DNA of 64,000 nt, from NCBI RefSeq assembly GCF_023015985.1, contig NZ_JALKAO010000003.1:372001-436000 (forward strand), in the 5' to 3' direction. The notes below the pieces were generated by a model. That model was not told the DNA's origin. It saw nothing but the letters and a program-made list of their open reading frames with translations, and did no database searches. This DNA comes from Marivita sp. S6314. Its GTDB lineage: Bacteria > Pseudomonadota > Alphaproteobacteria > Rhodobacterales > Rhodobacteraceae. The number at the start of each line of letters is the position of its first letter. Within the stretch, counting starts at the first letter, position 1. This document shows positions 18,956 through 31,545 of this stretch, piece by piece. Position numbers and translations under genes: made by a program.

Positions 18956-19539
18956 CCGGTGACCTGACGCAGGTTTTGAACGCGATTGACGACGCCAATC
19001 GCAAGGACCCCAATCACGACACAGATGAGACCGGCACACATCACCCAGAGGCGTATCTGTACGGGCTGCGTATGACGTCCGAACTTGACCGCCTGTTCGG
19101 TGCATCGGCCAGTGATGTCCTGCGGATCGCGGCGCGCGGGCAGCATATTGAGCGCTGGCTTTTGAAGCGCGCGGATTATCCCGAAGGCCGCGCCGGATAC
19201 CTGACCTGGCGGCGCGATCAGGGGCGGGCGCATGGTGACCGGCTGGCCGGTTTGATGGCGGATGCGGGGTATTCGGCTGAGGAATGTGACCGGGTTGGTG
19301 TGCTCTTACGCAAAGAAGGCATCAAACGGGATGACGAGGTTCAGCAACTTGAGGACGTGATCTGTTTCACATTCCTCAAATGGTATTTCGGCCCGTTTGC
19401 CGCCAAGCATCCCGATGACAAGGTTCTGGACATCGTTGCCAAAACGGCCCGCAAGATGTCGGCTGAAGGCCGCGCGCGGGTGTTGGCAGAGTTCGATTTG
19501 CCCGACCCGCTGGCGGGTGCGGTCAAGTCCGCGGCTTAG
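18952..19539 (+). CDS. DUF4202 domain-containing protein
   Basis: 195 residues from ATG 18952. All-alpha protein of unknown function spanning the DUF4202 domain: NAIDDANRKDPN, YGLRMTSELDRLF, ARGQHIERW, ICFTFLKWYFGPFAAKHPDDK. The conserved His/Asp/Glu positions (for example GQHIERW and EDVICFTF) recall HD-like metal-binding helical folds, but no catalytic site can be claimed. Co-translated with regulator B and convergent with norF, overlapping it by 4 bp. Its place between regulators and nor genes hints at a denitrification-linked or signalling role. Confidence 0.85.
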   Translation: MTGDLTQVLNAIDDANRKDPNHDTDETGTHHPEAYLYGLRMTSELDRLFGASASDVLRIAARGQHIERWLLKRADYPEGRAGYLTWRRDQGRAHGDRLAGLMADAGYSAEECDRVGVLLRKEGIKRDDEVQQLEDVICFTFLKWYFGPFAAKHPDDKVLDIVAKTARKMSAEGRARVLAEFDLPDPLAGAVKSAA

Positions 19540-19787
19540 GCGGCGGCAAACAGAACCGCGATCAGCGCCAAGAGCGCGAAAAGCACGGCTTGTATGCCGT
19601 TTGACCAGCCCGGAACACCGCGCAGTTCAAGGTAGTCCAGCAGCACAATCCGCGCCTTCACCCCTGCGATGGCAAGGATCAGAAGACCTGCAATCACGGG
19701 CGACAGCGGGCTGAAATGCAGGGCTGTGCCAATGGCGGTCAGCACGGCCAGGATGATCCAGGCACGATATAGGCTTGCGCGGGTCAT
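19536..19787 (-). CDS. norF: NorF-like small membrane protein (cytochrome c oxidase subunit IV type)
   Basis: 83 residues with three predicted transmembrane segments and the subunit-IV-like phrase IAGVKARIVLLDYLELRG. It follows norE with a 4-bp overlap, the position of NorF in Paracoccus norCBQDEF. NorF supports full NO-reductase activity; its mechanism is unclear. Last gene of the nor operon. Confidence 0.85.
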   Translation of the reverse strand: MTRASLYRAWIILAVLTAIGTALHFSPLSPVIAGLLILAIAGVKARIVLLDYLELRGVPGWSNGIQAVLFALLALIAVLFAAA

Positions 19788-20314
19788 AGTAGGTAAATCA
19801 CCGGAAACAGCAGCACCCAGACCAAATCAACCATATGCCAGAACGCAGCTCCGGTCTGGATCGTGCGCGGCTGCGCCGACCAGCCAACCAGCCCCAAAAT
19901 GACAATCCCGGCGATGACATGGGCTGCGTGAAAACCTGTCAGCAGGTAGTAGAAGGTGTAGAAGCTATGGGTTTCAAACGTGATCCCATCGGCCGCTTTA
20001 GCCGAATACTCGATGCCCTTGATCCAAAGGAAGGCCACGCCCAACAGGCTGGCTGCGCCCAGCCACATGCGTGCGGCGCGCTTTGTATCCGCGATGCAGG
20101 CAAGGGCCGCAAACAGGCCAGAGGTCACAAGGATAATGGTGTTGAGCCCCGCCAGTTCGACCATAAGCGCGTCTTGCGCGTTGGCAAACCCTGCGGGGTC
20201 TGTCAGACGCACTCCGACGAAGGCAACAAGCCCGGCACCAAAGACGGCGAGTTCCGAAAAGATCAGAACCCACATCATCAATTCACCGGGCAGACCTTTG
20301 GCCGGTGTGGTCAT
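19784..20314 (-). CDS. norE: NorE, heme-copper oxidase subunit III-like protein
   Basis: 176 residues with five membrane segments. Begins PGELMMWVLIFSELAVFGAGL, the usual start of the CoxC-like NorE family, and contains SFYTFYYLLTGFHAAHVIAG and FWHMVDLVWVLLFPVIYL. An accessory protein for cNOR function or assembly. Overlaps norD and norF by 4 bp each. Confidence 0.93.
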   Translation of the reverse strand: MTTPAKGLPGELMMWVLIFSELAVFGAGLVAFVGVRLTDPAGFANAQDALMVELAGLNTIILVTSGLFAALACIADTKRAARMWLGAASLLGVAFLWIKGIEYSAKAADGITFETHSFYTFYYLLTGFHAAHVIAGIVILGLVGWSAQPRTIQTGAAFWHMVDLVWVLLFPVIYLL

Positions 20315-22215
20315 CCGCCGTCGCCGATCAGTTGGCGGTAGAGCGCGGGCAGGGTGGTTGTCAGGTGTTCGGGCTGCGCAATCACCGCATACCCGCCCGG
20401 ACCAAACAGGCGCGGAAACCAGCTTTGGCCCTTGGGATCGACCGTGATGCCAAACACCGACTGTCCCTGCCTTCGTGCCTCGCGCACCGCCATGCGGGTG
20501 TCTTCGATGCCGTGACGGCCTTCGTAATGGTCAATGTCGTTGGGTTTGCCGTCGGTCAGCACGATCAGCAGTTTTGACGCCTGCGGTGTGGTTTGCAGAT
20601 CCGCCGACACATGCCGGATTGCGGCGCCGACCCGGGTGTAAAAACCGGGTTTCAGATTGGCGAGCTTGCATTCAACATGTTCGCTCATCGGTTCGTCAAA
20701 ATCCTTGCACCGTTCCACATAGACCCGGTCGCGGCGCAGGGAGGAAAAGGCATGAATGGCCAGCGGATCGCCGCAGGCGTTCAGGCCCCAAGCCAAGGCA
20801 GTCAATGCTTCGCGTTCGATGTCGATCACGGCGCGCCCCGTCACGGCGCTTTCTGTACTGCGCGACGTGTCGATCAGGATCGACACCGCCAAATCCCGCG
20901 CGGTTGGTCGGGTCTGACACCACAAGCGATCCTGCGCCGACCCGGTTGCGGCCAGATCCGCGCGGGCGCGGATGACCGAGGACAGATCAAGCGTATCGCC
21001 ATCGGGTTGCGCCTTGAGCGTGACGGGACGCGGGCGAAACGCCTCGAACTGGCGGCGGACATTGCGGATGCGCCGTGCTGCACGGGCATCCTGTGGCGCA
21101 GGGGCATCGGCGGCTTCGGTGTCGGAGGCAAATACACAGCAATGGTTGGGCAGGTAGCTTTTGGTCTTCACATCCCATTCGTCATAGGTGTGCTGCCCGC
21201 TGATCGCTTCTCGGTTGACGTCGGCGGGTGACAGATCGAGGTTCAGTTTGAATTTCGTGGCAGGCGCTTTGGAGATGTCCGTCAGAGACAGTTCGTCCAG
21301 ATCATCCATCGCCTTTTTCGCGGCGTCCAGATCATCGTCGTCGGTGCGGCGGTTGAGGTTCAGGAAATCGGCAAAACTCAGGATCGCTTCGAACTTGTGC
21401 AGGATCAGGCTGTCGTTGCGTTCGGTTTGATCGGACACCTTGCGCGTGCCCTTCTTGGTGGTTTCCAACGTTTCTTCGTCCAGATTGGCCTCTGCCTCGG
21501 GCGGCGTTTCGGTCGCCTGAAGCGGATTGCCCACATGCGGGATCAATCGGGGCCAAAGCGGCACAGGGCGCATGGGAAGGTATCGGCGTGACGCGGGCCC
21601 GGAGGGCAGCTTTGGCGCGTCCCCTTCGCCCAACACAAAGCGCGCCATCGCCTCGACACCGGCTTCTGCGCGGGGCAAGGCATTGCGCGGTCGGGTTGCC
21701 AGATGCGCGTCGCGCAAGGTGGCGTAGATGTCGGCAAAACCGGGACAGTTTGTCAGCGTTTGCAGTATCATCTCCTGCCCCGAATGCAGGTCCGTCAGGT
21801 CCGCCGCCATGGGGTCTGCAGTTGCACGCGGGATCACCGGTACATGTGCGGCGCAGGCCGTCAGCCACGTATACAGCGCGCGGTTCAGGGCCGCGTCAGG
21901 AAACAGATCAAGGGTGATAGGCAGGCGCAGGATGGCCCCGTCAAAGCTGGCACGCGGCACCTGTTCGGCCCATGTGCCCAGCTTGCGGCGAAAGCTCAGC
22001 CTGTGATGGCTGGTCTCGGCCGCGACAGGGCGCAGTTCGACGGACGCATCGCCGCCAAGGCCGCGAAAGAGAACGGCCAGACGTGCGATCTCATCCTCCA
22101 GATGCACACCCGCATCTGGGTGATGCACATCCGGCGCGTCGAAATGGCTGGCCCAGCGGTGCCAAAGCTTGCCAACCGTCTCTTCCGGTTCCCATGGTTC
22201 GATGGCGTCCGACAT
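20311..22215 (-). CDS. norD: NorD, von Willebrand factor A protein for NO reductase activation
   Basis: 634 residues. The C-terminal VWA domain (~440-634) has the metal-ion-dependent adhesion site DTSRST and the later TDGKPND. The N-terminal part is the helical NorD region, with an acidic stretch in the middle (~245-320). NorD pairs with the MoxR ATPase NorQ to insert the non-heme iron or otherwise activate NorCB. Follows norQ by 6 bp and overlaps norE by 4 bp. Confidence 0.95.
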   Translation of the reverse strand: MSDAIEPWEPEETVGKLWHRWASHFDAPDVHHPDAGVHLEDEIARLAVLFRGLGGDASVELRPVAAETSHHRLSFRRKLGTWAEQVPRASFDGAILRLPITLDLFPDAALNRALYTWLTACAAHVPVIPRATADPMAADLTDLHSGQEMILQTLTNCPGFADIYATLRDAHLATRPRNALPRAEAGVEAMARFVLGEGDAPKLPSGPASRRYLPMRPVPLWPRLIPHVGNPLQATETPPEAEANLDEETLETTKKGTRKVSDQTERNDSLILHKFEAILSFADFLNLNRRTDDDDLDAAKKAMDDLDELSLTDISKAPATKFKLNLDLSPADVNREAISGQHTYDEWDVKTKSYLPNHCCVFASDTEAADAPAPQDARAARRIRNVRRQFEAFRPRPVTLKAQPDGDTLDLSSVIRARADLAATGSAQDRLWCQTRPTARDLAVSILIDTSRSTESAVTGRAVIDIEREALTALAWGLNACGDPLAIHAFSSLRRDRVYVERCKDFDEPMSEHVECKLANLKPGFYTRVGAAIRHVSADLQTTPQASKLLIVLTDGKPNDIDHYEGRHGIEDTRMAVREARRQGQSVFGITVDPKGQSWFPRLFGPGGYAVIAQPEHLTTTLPALYRQLIGDGG

Positions 22216-22221
22216 CCGCGG

Positions 22222-23034
22222 TTATCCGAACACGGCCGCGACGATGTCGGTCAAACCCTGCTGCACGTCTTCATCATCGCTCAGCGGTTCGATCATCGCA
22301 GCATGGATCGCCTGCGGCAAAGGCATGCCGTTTTGTACCAACGTGGCCGTGTAGATCACGAGACGGGTCGAGACGCCTTCCTCAAGATCCTGCCCTTTCA
22401 AGGCTCGGAACTTGCCCGCAAGGCGCACGAGGTTCTTGCACCGCGCCGCGTCCAGCCCGCTTTCCTGTGCCACAATCGACGTCTCCTGGTCGGGTGGCGG
22501 GAAGTCGAACGTGGCAGACAGAAAGCGCTGCCGTGTGGAGGGTTTGAGCGTTTTCAGGATATTCTGATAGCCGGGGTTGTAAGACGCCACGAGCATAAAG
22601 CCGGGAGCGGCCTCAAGCGTTTCGCCGGTGCGGTCGATCGGCAGAATGCGCCGGTCATCCGTCAGCGGGTGCAACACCACGGTCACGTCCTTGCGCGCCT
22701 CAACCACTTCGTCGAGGTAACAAATCGCGCCTTCGCGCACCGCGCGTGTGAGCGGGCCATCGGCCCAAACGGTATCGCCACCTTTGAGCAGGTAGCGCCC
22801 GATCAGGTCAGATGCGGAGAGATCGTCGTGGCAGGCCACGGTATAAAGTGGACGCCCCATGCGGGCGGCCATGTGGGTGACAAAGCGGGTTTTGCCGCAC
22901 CCTGTCGGTCCCTTGAGCAGAAGCGGCATGTTGCTGTGAAACGCCGCTTCAAAGAGGTCACATTCGGACCCTTGAGGCATATAGAAGGGGGCGTCAGCCG
23001 CCCCCCCCGTGAGTGGTGTTGCGTGCGCGTTCAT
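22222..23034 (-). CDS. norQ: NorQ, MoxR-type AAA+ ATPase
   Basis: 270 residues. Walker A GPTGCGKT (~43), Walker B ICYLDEVVEAR, sensor-1 LVASYNPGYQN and Arg finger region PSTRQRFLSATF. MoxR-type chaperone that works with NorD on the NO reductase, inserting FeB in cNOR. Overlaps norB by 4 bp. Confidence 0.95.
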   Translation of the reverse strand: MNAHATPLTGGAADAPFYMPQGSECDLFEAAFHSNMPLLLKGPTGCGKTRFVTHMAARMGRPLYTVACHDDLSASDLIGRYLLKGGDTVWADGPLTRAVREGAICYLDEVVEARKDVTVVLHPLTDDRRILPIDRTGETLEAAPGFMLVASYNPGYQNILKTLKPSTRQRFLSATFDFPPPDQETSIVAQESGLDAARCKNLVRLAGKFRALKGQDLEEGVSTRLVIYTATLVQNGMPLPQAIHAAMIEPLSDDEDVQQGLTDIVAAVFG

Positions 23035-24401
23035 TCTGCGGCCACCGGTTGTTTTTCAGCCGGGGTGATGATCTCTTTCTTCGGGATCGCCACTGCGTAG
23101 ATGAACAAGAGCGCACCAATGACAACCGCGACACCAGAGCCAAAGCGCATCCAATAGAACACGGCAATCGCATCCTGCACGTCCATGAAGTATTCGCCCT
23201 GCACGCGCTGTGCGTGGGTTTGTACGGTGCCTGCAAAGGTCAGGACGAAGGTCATGAAGGTCATACCACCGGCCATCAGCCAGAACGAGGCCATGTTCAG
23301 CACCTGGTTGTATGGATCACGCTGACGCAGGATCGGGATGGCGTAGGACATGATCGCAAGGTTCAGCGACACATAAGCGCCAAAGAACGCGAGGTGTCCG
23401 TGTGCTGCGGTGATCTGCGTGCCGTGGGTGTAGTAGTTGATCCCATGCAGCGTGTGCAGAAAGCCCCAGACGCCTGCACCAAAGAAGGCCAGTGTCGCGC
23501 AGCCCAGGGACCACAGCAAAGCCGCTTTGTTCGGATGGTCGCGGCGGCCCTTCCAGACCATGACAAAGGCAAAGGCCATCATGCCAAAGAACGGGATCAC
23601 TTCGAGGCTTGAGAAGATCGAGCCGATCCACTGCCAGTAGCCCGGGGTGCCGATCCAGTAGTAGTGGTGACCAGTACCAAGGATGCCGGAAAAGAGCGCG
23701 GTGGCGACGATCAGATAAAGCCACTTTTCAACGATCTCACGGTCCACACCCGTCAGCTTGAGCATCAGGAAAGCAAGGATAGAGGCCATCACCAGTTCCC
23801 ATGTACCTTCGACCCACAGGTGAACGACGTACCACCAGTACTGTTTGTCCAGCGCGAGGTTCGATGGGTTGTAGAAGGCAAACAGGAACAGCAGCACCAG
23901 ACCCCAGAGGCCCAGCAAAAGCACGTTGGAAATCGCGGTTTTGCGTCCCTTGAGCGCGGTCATGGTGACGTTGAACAGGAAGATCAGACCGGCGACGACA
24001 ATGCCCATCTTGACCCACATCGGTTGTTCAAGGAATTCGCGGCCTTCCTTGCCCAGCAGCCAGTTGCCTTCGAACAGGTTGAACACATAGGTGACAACCA
24101 CACCAAGCGTGCCAAGCACAAGGATGGCAAGCTGCAGATAGGCCAGCATGGGCGAATGGATTTCGTTCTCGGCCTCTTCGGGCAGGATGTAGTAGGTTGC
24201 TCCCATAAAGCCCAGCAGCAGCCAGACGATCAGCGAATTCGTGTGCAACATGCGCACGATGTTGAACGGCAACAATTCGGACAGGAAGTTCGGGCTGACA
24301 TAGATCCAGCCTGCCAAGAGCCCACCCAGAACCTGAATGGCGAACAGCCCAAGTGCAGCTGCAAAATAGGCCATTGCGACGGATTGCGTTTGATATTTCA
24401 T
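23031..24401 (-). CDS. norB: Nitric-oxide reductase catalytic subunit NorB (cNOR)
   Basis: 456 residues from ATG 24401 (GGGAGA upstream, eight bases away); the frame extends nine codons further without support. Twelve transmembrane helices with heme/FeB ligands: MLHTNSLIVW (helix II His), HLWVEGTWE (helix VI His plus the Glu pair typical of cNOR), GTGHHYYW (two His) and HGHLAFFGAY (heme b/b3 His). Reduces two NO to N2O at the membrane. Thirteen bases after norC. Confidence 0.97.
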   Translation of the reverse strand: MKYQTQSVAMAYFAAALGLFAIQVLGGLLAGWIYVSPNFLSELLPFNIVRMLHTNSLIVWLLLGFMGATYYILPEEAENEIHSPMLAYLQLAILVLGTLGVVVTYVFNLFEGNWLLGKEGREFLEQPMWVKMGIVVAGLIFLFNVTMTALKGRKTAISNVLLLGLWGLVLLFLFAFYNPSNLALDKQYWWYVVHLWVEGTWELVMASILAFLMLKLTGVDREIVEKWLYLIVATALFSGILGTGHHYYWIGTPGYWQWIGSIFSSLEVIPFFGMMAFAFVMVWKGRRDHPNKAALLWSLGCATLAFFGAGVWGFLHTLHGINYYTHGTQITAAHGHLAFFGAYVSLNLAIMSYAIPILRQRDPYNQVLNMASFWLMAGGMTFMTFVLTFAGTVQTHAQRVQGEYFMDVQDAIAVFYWMRFGSGVAVVIGALLFIYAVAIPKKEIITPAEKQPVAAE

Positions 24402-24414
24402 TTGAGCGTCTCCC

Positions 24415-24867
24415 TTATCCTGCCTCATTCGGCGGCCAGTCCTGAGTTCTGATCCGGTTGGTCCAGAGCAGGAATTCGCTGAGCGCGCGGTATTCTTCGT
24501 CGGTCAGGTTGAAATTCGGCATCTGACGGCGGCCTTCGATGCCCGAGGGCATCGCATCCATCCAGGCCTTGAGCGTCTCGAACGCCGCTTCGGAGTCGTC
24601 TGCGACGCCCCAGCGTTCCATCACATTGCCGACCTCTGGGGCAAAGTACGCACCTTCCCCTAGGATCGAGTGGCAATTGACGCAGGCATGACGTTCCCAA
24701 AGGTGTTTGCCATGAACGACCTCGTCGGTCAGTCCGGCGGTGTCCGTCGATGTGGTCACAATGTACCGATGGGAATGGATCGATAGTCCAACGAAGATGA
24801 CTATGAAAAATAACGACCCGCCATAGAAAATATTGCGGGCCATGGAAGTCGTGAGAACGTCACGCAT
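24415..24867 (-). CDS. norC: Nitric-oxide reductase cytochrome c subunit NorC
   Basis: 150 residues: an N-terminal membrane anchor (~12-32), then a periplasmic heme c domain with CVNCH (~60) and an axial Met in RRQMPNF. AAGGAG is well placed for ATG 24867. Passes electrons from periplasmic cytochrome c or pseudoazurin to NorB. First gene of norCBQDEF with an FNR/NNR box ~68 bp upstream. Confidence 0.97.
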   Translation of the reverse strand: MRDVLTTSMARNIFYGGSLFFIVIFVGLSIHSHRYIVTTSTDTAGLTDEVVHGKHLWERHACVNCHSILGEGAYFAPEVGNVMERWGVADDSEAAFETLKAWMDAMPSGIEGRRQMPNFNLTDEEYRALSEFLLWTNRIRTQDWPPNEAG

Positions 24868-24928
24868 CCCTTTCTCCTTTTTCTAGGGGCCAGTGCCCGA
24901 AGCATGCGCAAGGCCGCGCGTGGCGGCC

Positions 24929-24942
24929 TTAACGAAAGTCAA
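24929..24942. promoter_or_regulatory. FNR/NNR-type box of the nor operon
   Basis: Read towards norC (minus strand): TTGAC-TTTC-GTTAA, the same half-sites as the nos box. It sits in the 80-bp gap between the cytochrome c stop and norC, so nor can be transcribed separately from nirI-cytochrome c. Confidence 0.75.
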
Positions 24943-24947
24943 GAAAC

Positions 24948-25325
24948 TCAGTTGAAGGTCGCCAAATATGCAATCACGTTGGTGATGTCGTCGTCTTTGC
25001 GAAGACCGGCAAAGCTCATTTTTGTGCCCTCGATGAAATCTCCGGGCTTGGTCATATAGGCGGTTAATGCGGCTTCATCCCAGACAAGGCCCTCAGCGGC
25101 TTTGGCCAGTAGCCCGTCTGAATATTTGAAATCCGGATTGGCACCTGCGGCCGCGCCGACAATGCCGTTGAGCGCGGGGCCAACCTTGTTCTTGGCACCA
25201 TCGCCAACCGCATGGCAGGCTTTACATTTGCGAAAGACCTTTTCGCCCTTGGCCGCGTCGCCTTCGGCAAACACAGGTGCTGCGATGGTCAGCGCCAGCA
25301 GGCCCAATGAGAGTTTCTTCAACAT
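24948..25325 (-). CDS. Periplasmic class I cytochrome c (c2/c550 type)
   Basis: 125 residues with a signal peptide ending VFA-EGD. Single heme motif CKACH (~34-38), the GPALNG stretch around the heme, and axial Met in TKMSFAGL near the C-terminus, as in mitochondrial-type cytochrome c2. Placed 22 bp after nirI and before norC, so it is probably co-expressed and could be the electron donor to NirS, NorC or NosZ. Confidence 0.88.
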   Translation of the reverse strand: MLKKLSLGLLALTIAAPVFAEGDAAKGEKVFRKCKACHAVGDGAKNKVGPALNGIVGAAAGANPDFKYSDGLLAKAAEGLVWDEAALTAYMTKPGDFIEGTKMSFAGLRKDDDITNVIAYLATFN

Positions 25326-25347
25326 GAGGTTTCCTTTTTCAGAGGTG

Positions 25348-29198
<3,851 letters not shown>

Positions 29199-29203
29199 CT
29201 CCG

Positions 29204-29246
29204 GGTGCGGCAGGGGTCTCCCTTCTCTCTGTCGCACCTGTTTTTC
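29204..29246 (+). terminator. Intercistronic terminator between nirS and nirE
   Basis: Arms GGTGCGGCAG (29204-29213) and CTGTCGCACC (29229-29238), ten pairs with one G-U, followed by TGTTTTT. Probably partial, because nirE and the d1 genes have no other box of their own in view. Confidence 0.7.
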
Positions 29247-29283
29247 CCTGTTCCATGCCGGAACACGCATTCAAGGACGCAAC

Positions 29284-30087
29284 ATGCTGAATGGTTCGAA
29301 CCAAGGTGAAGTGTTTCTGATCGGGGCAGGCCCCGGTGACCCGGAACTGCTCACACTCAAAGCCCTGCGCATGATACAAGAAGCAGACGTGGTTGTGCAT
29401 GACCGCTTGGTGTCAAAAGCCATCCTCGACCTGATCCCGGACGGTGTTGAACGAATTGACGTTGGCAAAAAGCCCAACCATCACCCCGTCCCACAACATA
29501 AAATCAATACCTTGCTGAAAGACCTGGCTGAACGCGGTCGTCGCGTCGCGCGGCTCAAAGGGGGTGATCCGATGGTCTTTGGCCGCGGGTCCGAAGAAGC
29601 GGCTGTTCTGCGCGATGCGGGCATCCCCGTCAGCTTTGCGCCCGGCATCACCGCCGCGCAGGGGGTTTCCGCCTCGACCGGTGTTCCGCTGACGCATCGC
29701 GGATTGGCGACCAGTGTGCGCTTCGTGACGGGGCATTGTCGCGCCGACATGCCACTCGATCTGGATTGGGACGGTCTTGCCCATGTCGACACCACGCTGG
29801 TGGTCTATATGGGCCACGCAAACATGCAGCATATTGCCGGTGAGCTGATGCAGCATGGCTTGCCTTCCGATCACCCGGTGCTTGTTGTCGTGAACGGCAC
29901 ACGCCCGAACGAAAGCCGCCTTGTCACGCACCTTGGTGCCTTGCAGACCAAGCGCGCCGTGATTGCCGTGCCGGGGCCTGTTTTGTTCATCATCGGGCGT
30001 GTCGTCAGCCTTTTGGATGGAGAAGGTCGCGCCGAGACAAACGCGATCCTGCAAGCCCCCGAATTGCGGCAGGTGCTGCATGGTTAA
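29284..30087 (+). CDS. nirE: Uroporphyrinogen-III C-methyltransferase (NirE/CobA type)
   Basis: 267 residues. SAM-dependent methyltransferase signatures GAGPGDPELLTLKAL at the start and RLKGGDPMVFGRGSEE (~95), followed by GITAAQGVSASTGVPLTHR. It makes precorrin-2, the branch point to siroheme and heme d1. Its place right after nirS marks it as the d1-dedicated NirE. Its last codons overlap nirC by 8 bp. Confidence 0.94.
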   Translation: MLNGSNQGEVFLIGAGPGDPELLTLKALRMIQEADVVVHDRLVSKAILDLIPDGVERIDVGKKPNHHPVPQHKINTLLKDLAERGRRVARLKGGDPMVFGRGSEEAAVLRDAGIPVSFAPGITAAQGVSASTGVPLTHRGLATSVRFVTGHCRADMPLDLDWDGLAHVDTTLVVYMGHANMQHIAGELMQHGLPSDHPVLVVVNGTRPNESRLVTHLGALQTKRAVIAVPGPVLFIIGRVVSLLDGEGRAETNAILQAPELRQVLHG

Positions 30088-30394
30088 AGCGGCAGCTTTG
30101 TTGGCGCTGATACTTCCCTCTGCCGCTTTGGCAGAGGCCCCTTTATCGGCAGAGCATCAGGAACAACTGACGCATCTTGTCGTGCAGGATTGTGGGTCAT
30201 GCCACGGTCTGAAACTGACCGGCGGCCTTGGCCGCGCGATCACTCCCGAAGCCCTGCAAGGGCATACGGTGGATGGCCTGCAAACCATCATTCTTGACGG
30301 GATCCCCGGCACGGCCATGCCCCCGTGGCGGCCGCTTCTGACCGAAGCCGAAGCCGCCTGGATCGCCGCATATCTTCTAGAGGTTCGCGAATGA
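30080..30394 (+). CDS. nirC: NirC, small periplasmic cytochrome c
   Basis: 104 residues from ATG 30080, which lies inside nirE's last codons. Signal peptide to ~Ala19, heme site CGSCH, and AMPPW as the likely axial Met region. NirC assists NirS maturation or delivers electrons to it. Overlaps nirE by 8 bp and nirF by 4 bp (ATGA). Confidence 0.92.
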   Translation: MVKAAALLALILPSAALAEAPLSAEHQEQLTHLVVQDCGSCHGLKLTGGLGRAITPEALQGHTVDGLQTIILDGIPGTAMPPWRPLLTEAEAAWIAAYLLEVRE

Positions 30395-31545
30395 GACAGT
30401 TACTCACCAGCCTGATCCTGTCCTTCACCCTTGGCACAGCCGTTTGCGCCGAAGTGCAGGTTCACGCCACGGGGGACATGGGCGTTGTGATCGAGCGCAC
30501 CACCGGGTCTGTTCTGATCATCGACCAGTCGGACATGGACGTGATCGCCCGTGTCGAAGGCTTTGGTGATCTGTCCCACGCAAGTGCCGTATTTTCCCCC
30601 GATGAACGCTACGCCTATATCTTCGGACGTGATGGCGGGCTGACCAAGCTGGATCTTGTGACCCAATCCATCGCGGGGCGCGTCATGCAGGGGGGCAACT
30701 CCATCGGCGGTGCGATTTCGGACGACGGGCAGCTTGTCGCCGTATCCAATTATGAACCCGGCGGCGTGCGGGTGTTTGATGCTGATACGCTCGACATGGT
30801 GGCGGATTTTCCCACCGGATCGAAAACCATCGGTTTGGTCGACGCCCCCGGCGACCGCTTTGTGTTTTCGCTTTGGGATGACGGTGAAACCTGGATTGCC
30901 GATATGTCTGGGGATGTGCCCGCGTTGACCAAGATCCCCGATATGGGCGTGAACCCTTACGACGCGCTGATCACCGGCGATGGGCGCCGCTATATCGTGG
31001 GGCTGTTTGGCGAAGACGGCCTGACCACGCTGGACCTGTGGGCAGACACGCCCGAAGCCAAACGGATTTTGCCCAACTACGGGCGCGGGGAAGACCCGCT
31101 GCCGGTCTATAAGATGCCCCATCTTGAGGGATGGGCGCTTGCCGGGGATCGTTTCGCACTGCCTGCCGTTGGACGGCACGAGGTGCTGTGGCTGGACGCG
31201 CAAAACCTGACCGAACTCGGCCGGACGCAAACCCACGGCCAGCCCGTGTTTGCAGTGGCACGTCCCGATGGCCGGCATGTCTGGGTGAACTACGCACATC
31301 CGAACAACGATACGGTCGAGGTGATCGACACCCGCTCTGGCGAAGTGCTGCACACGCTGAACCCCGGTCCAGCGGTTCTGCACATGGAGTTTACCGCGCG
31401 CGGCCATCAGGTCTGGGTGTCGGTGCGCGACGCGAACCGGATCGACATCTACGACACGGACACGTTCGAAAAGCTGGGTGAGATCCCCGCTGAAACGCCT
31501 TCGGGCATCTTCTTCACGGCAAGGGCGCATCGCATTGGGCTTTGA
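30391..31545 (+). CDS. nirF: NirF, heme d1 biosynthesis protein
   Basis: 384 residues from ATG 30391. Signal peptide (first ~22), then a propeller similar to the d1 domain of NirS (DLSHASAVFSPDERYAYIFGRDGGLTKLDL). NirF acts late in heme d1 synthesis in the periplasm. Overlaps nirC by 4 bp, and the next gene probably starts within its last codons. Confidence 0.94.
   Translation: MRQLLTSLILSFTLGTAVCAEVQVHATGDMGVVIERTTGSVLIIDQSDMDVIARVEGFGDLSHASAVFSPDERYAYIFGRDGGLTKLDLVTQSIAGRVMQGGNSIGGAISDDGQLVAVSNYEPGGVRVFDADTLDMVADFPTGSKTIGLVDAPGDRFVFSLWDDGETWIADMSGDVPALTKIPDMGVNPYDALITGDGRRYIVGLFGEDGLTTLDLWADTPEAKRILPNYGRGEDPLPVYKMPHLEGWALAGDRFALPAVGRHEVLWLDAQNLTELGRTQTHGQPVFAVARPDGRHVWVNYAHPNNDTVEVIDTRSGEVLHTLNPGPAVLHMEFTARGHQVWVSVRDANRIDIYDTDTFEKLGEIPAETPSGIFFTARAHRIGL

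Noticed and set aside
21703-23100. 465-codon plus-strand ORF opposite norD and norQ
   Set aside because: Arg/His/Gln-rich, no domain, fully covered by NorD and NorQ, which carry clear VWA and AAA motifs.
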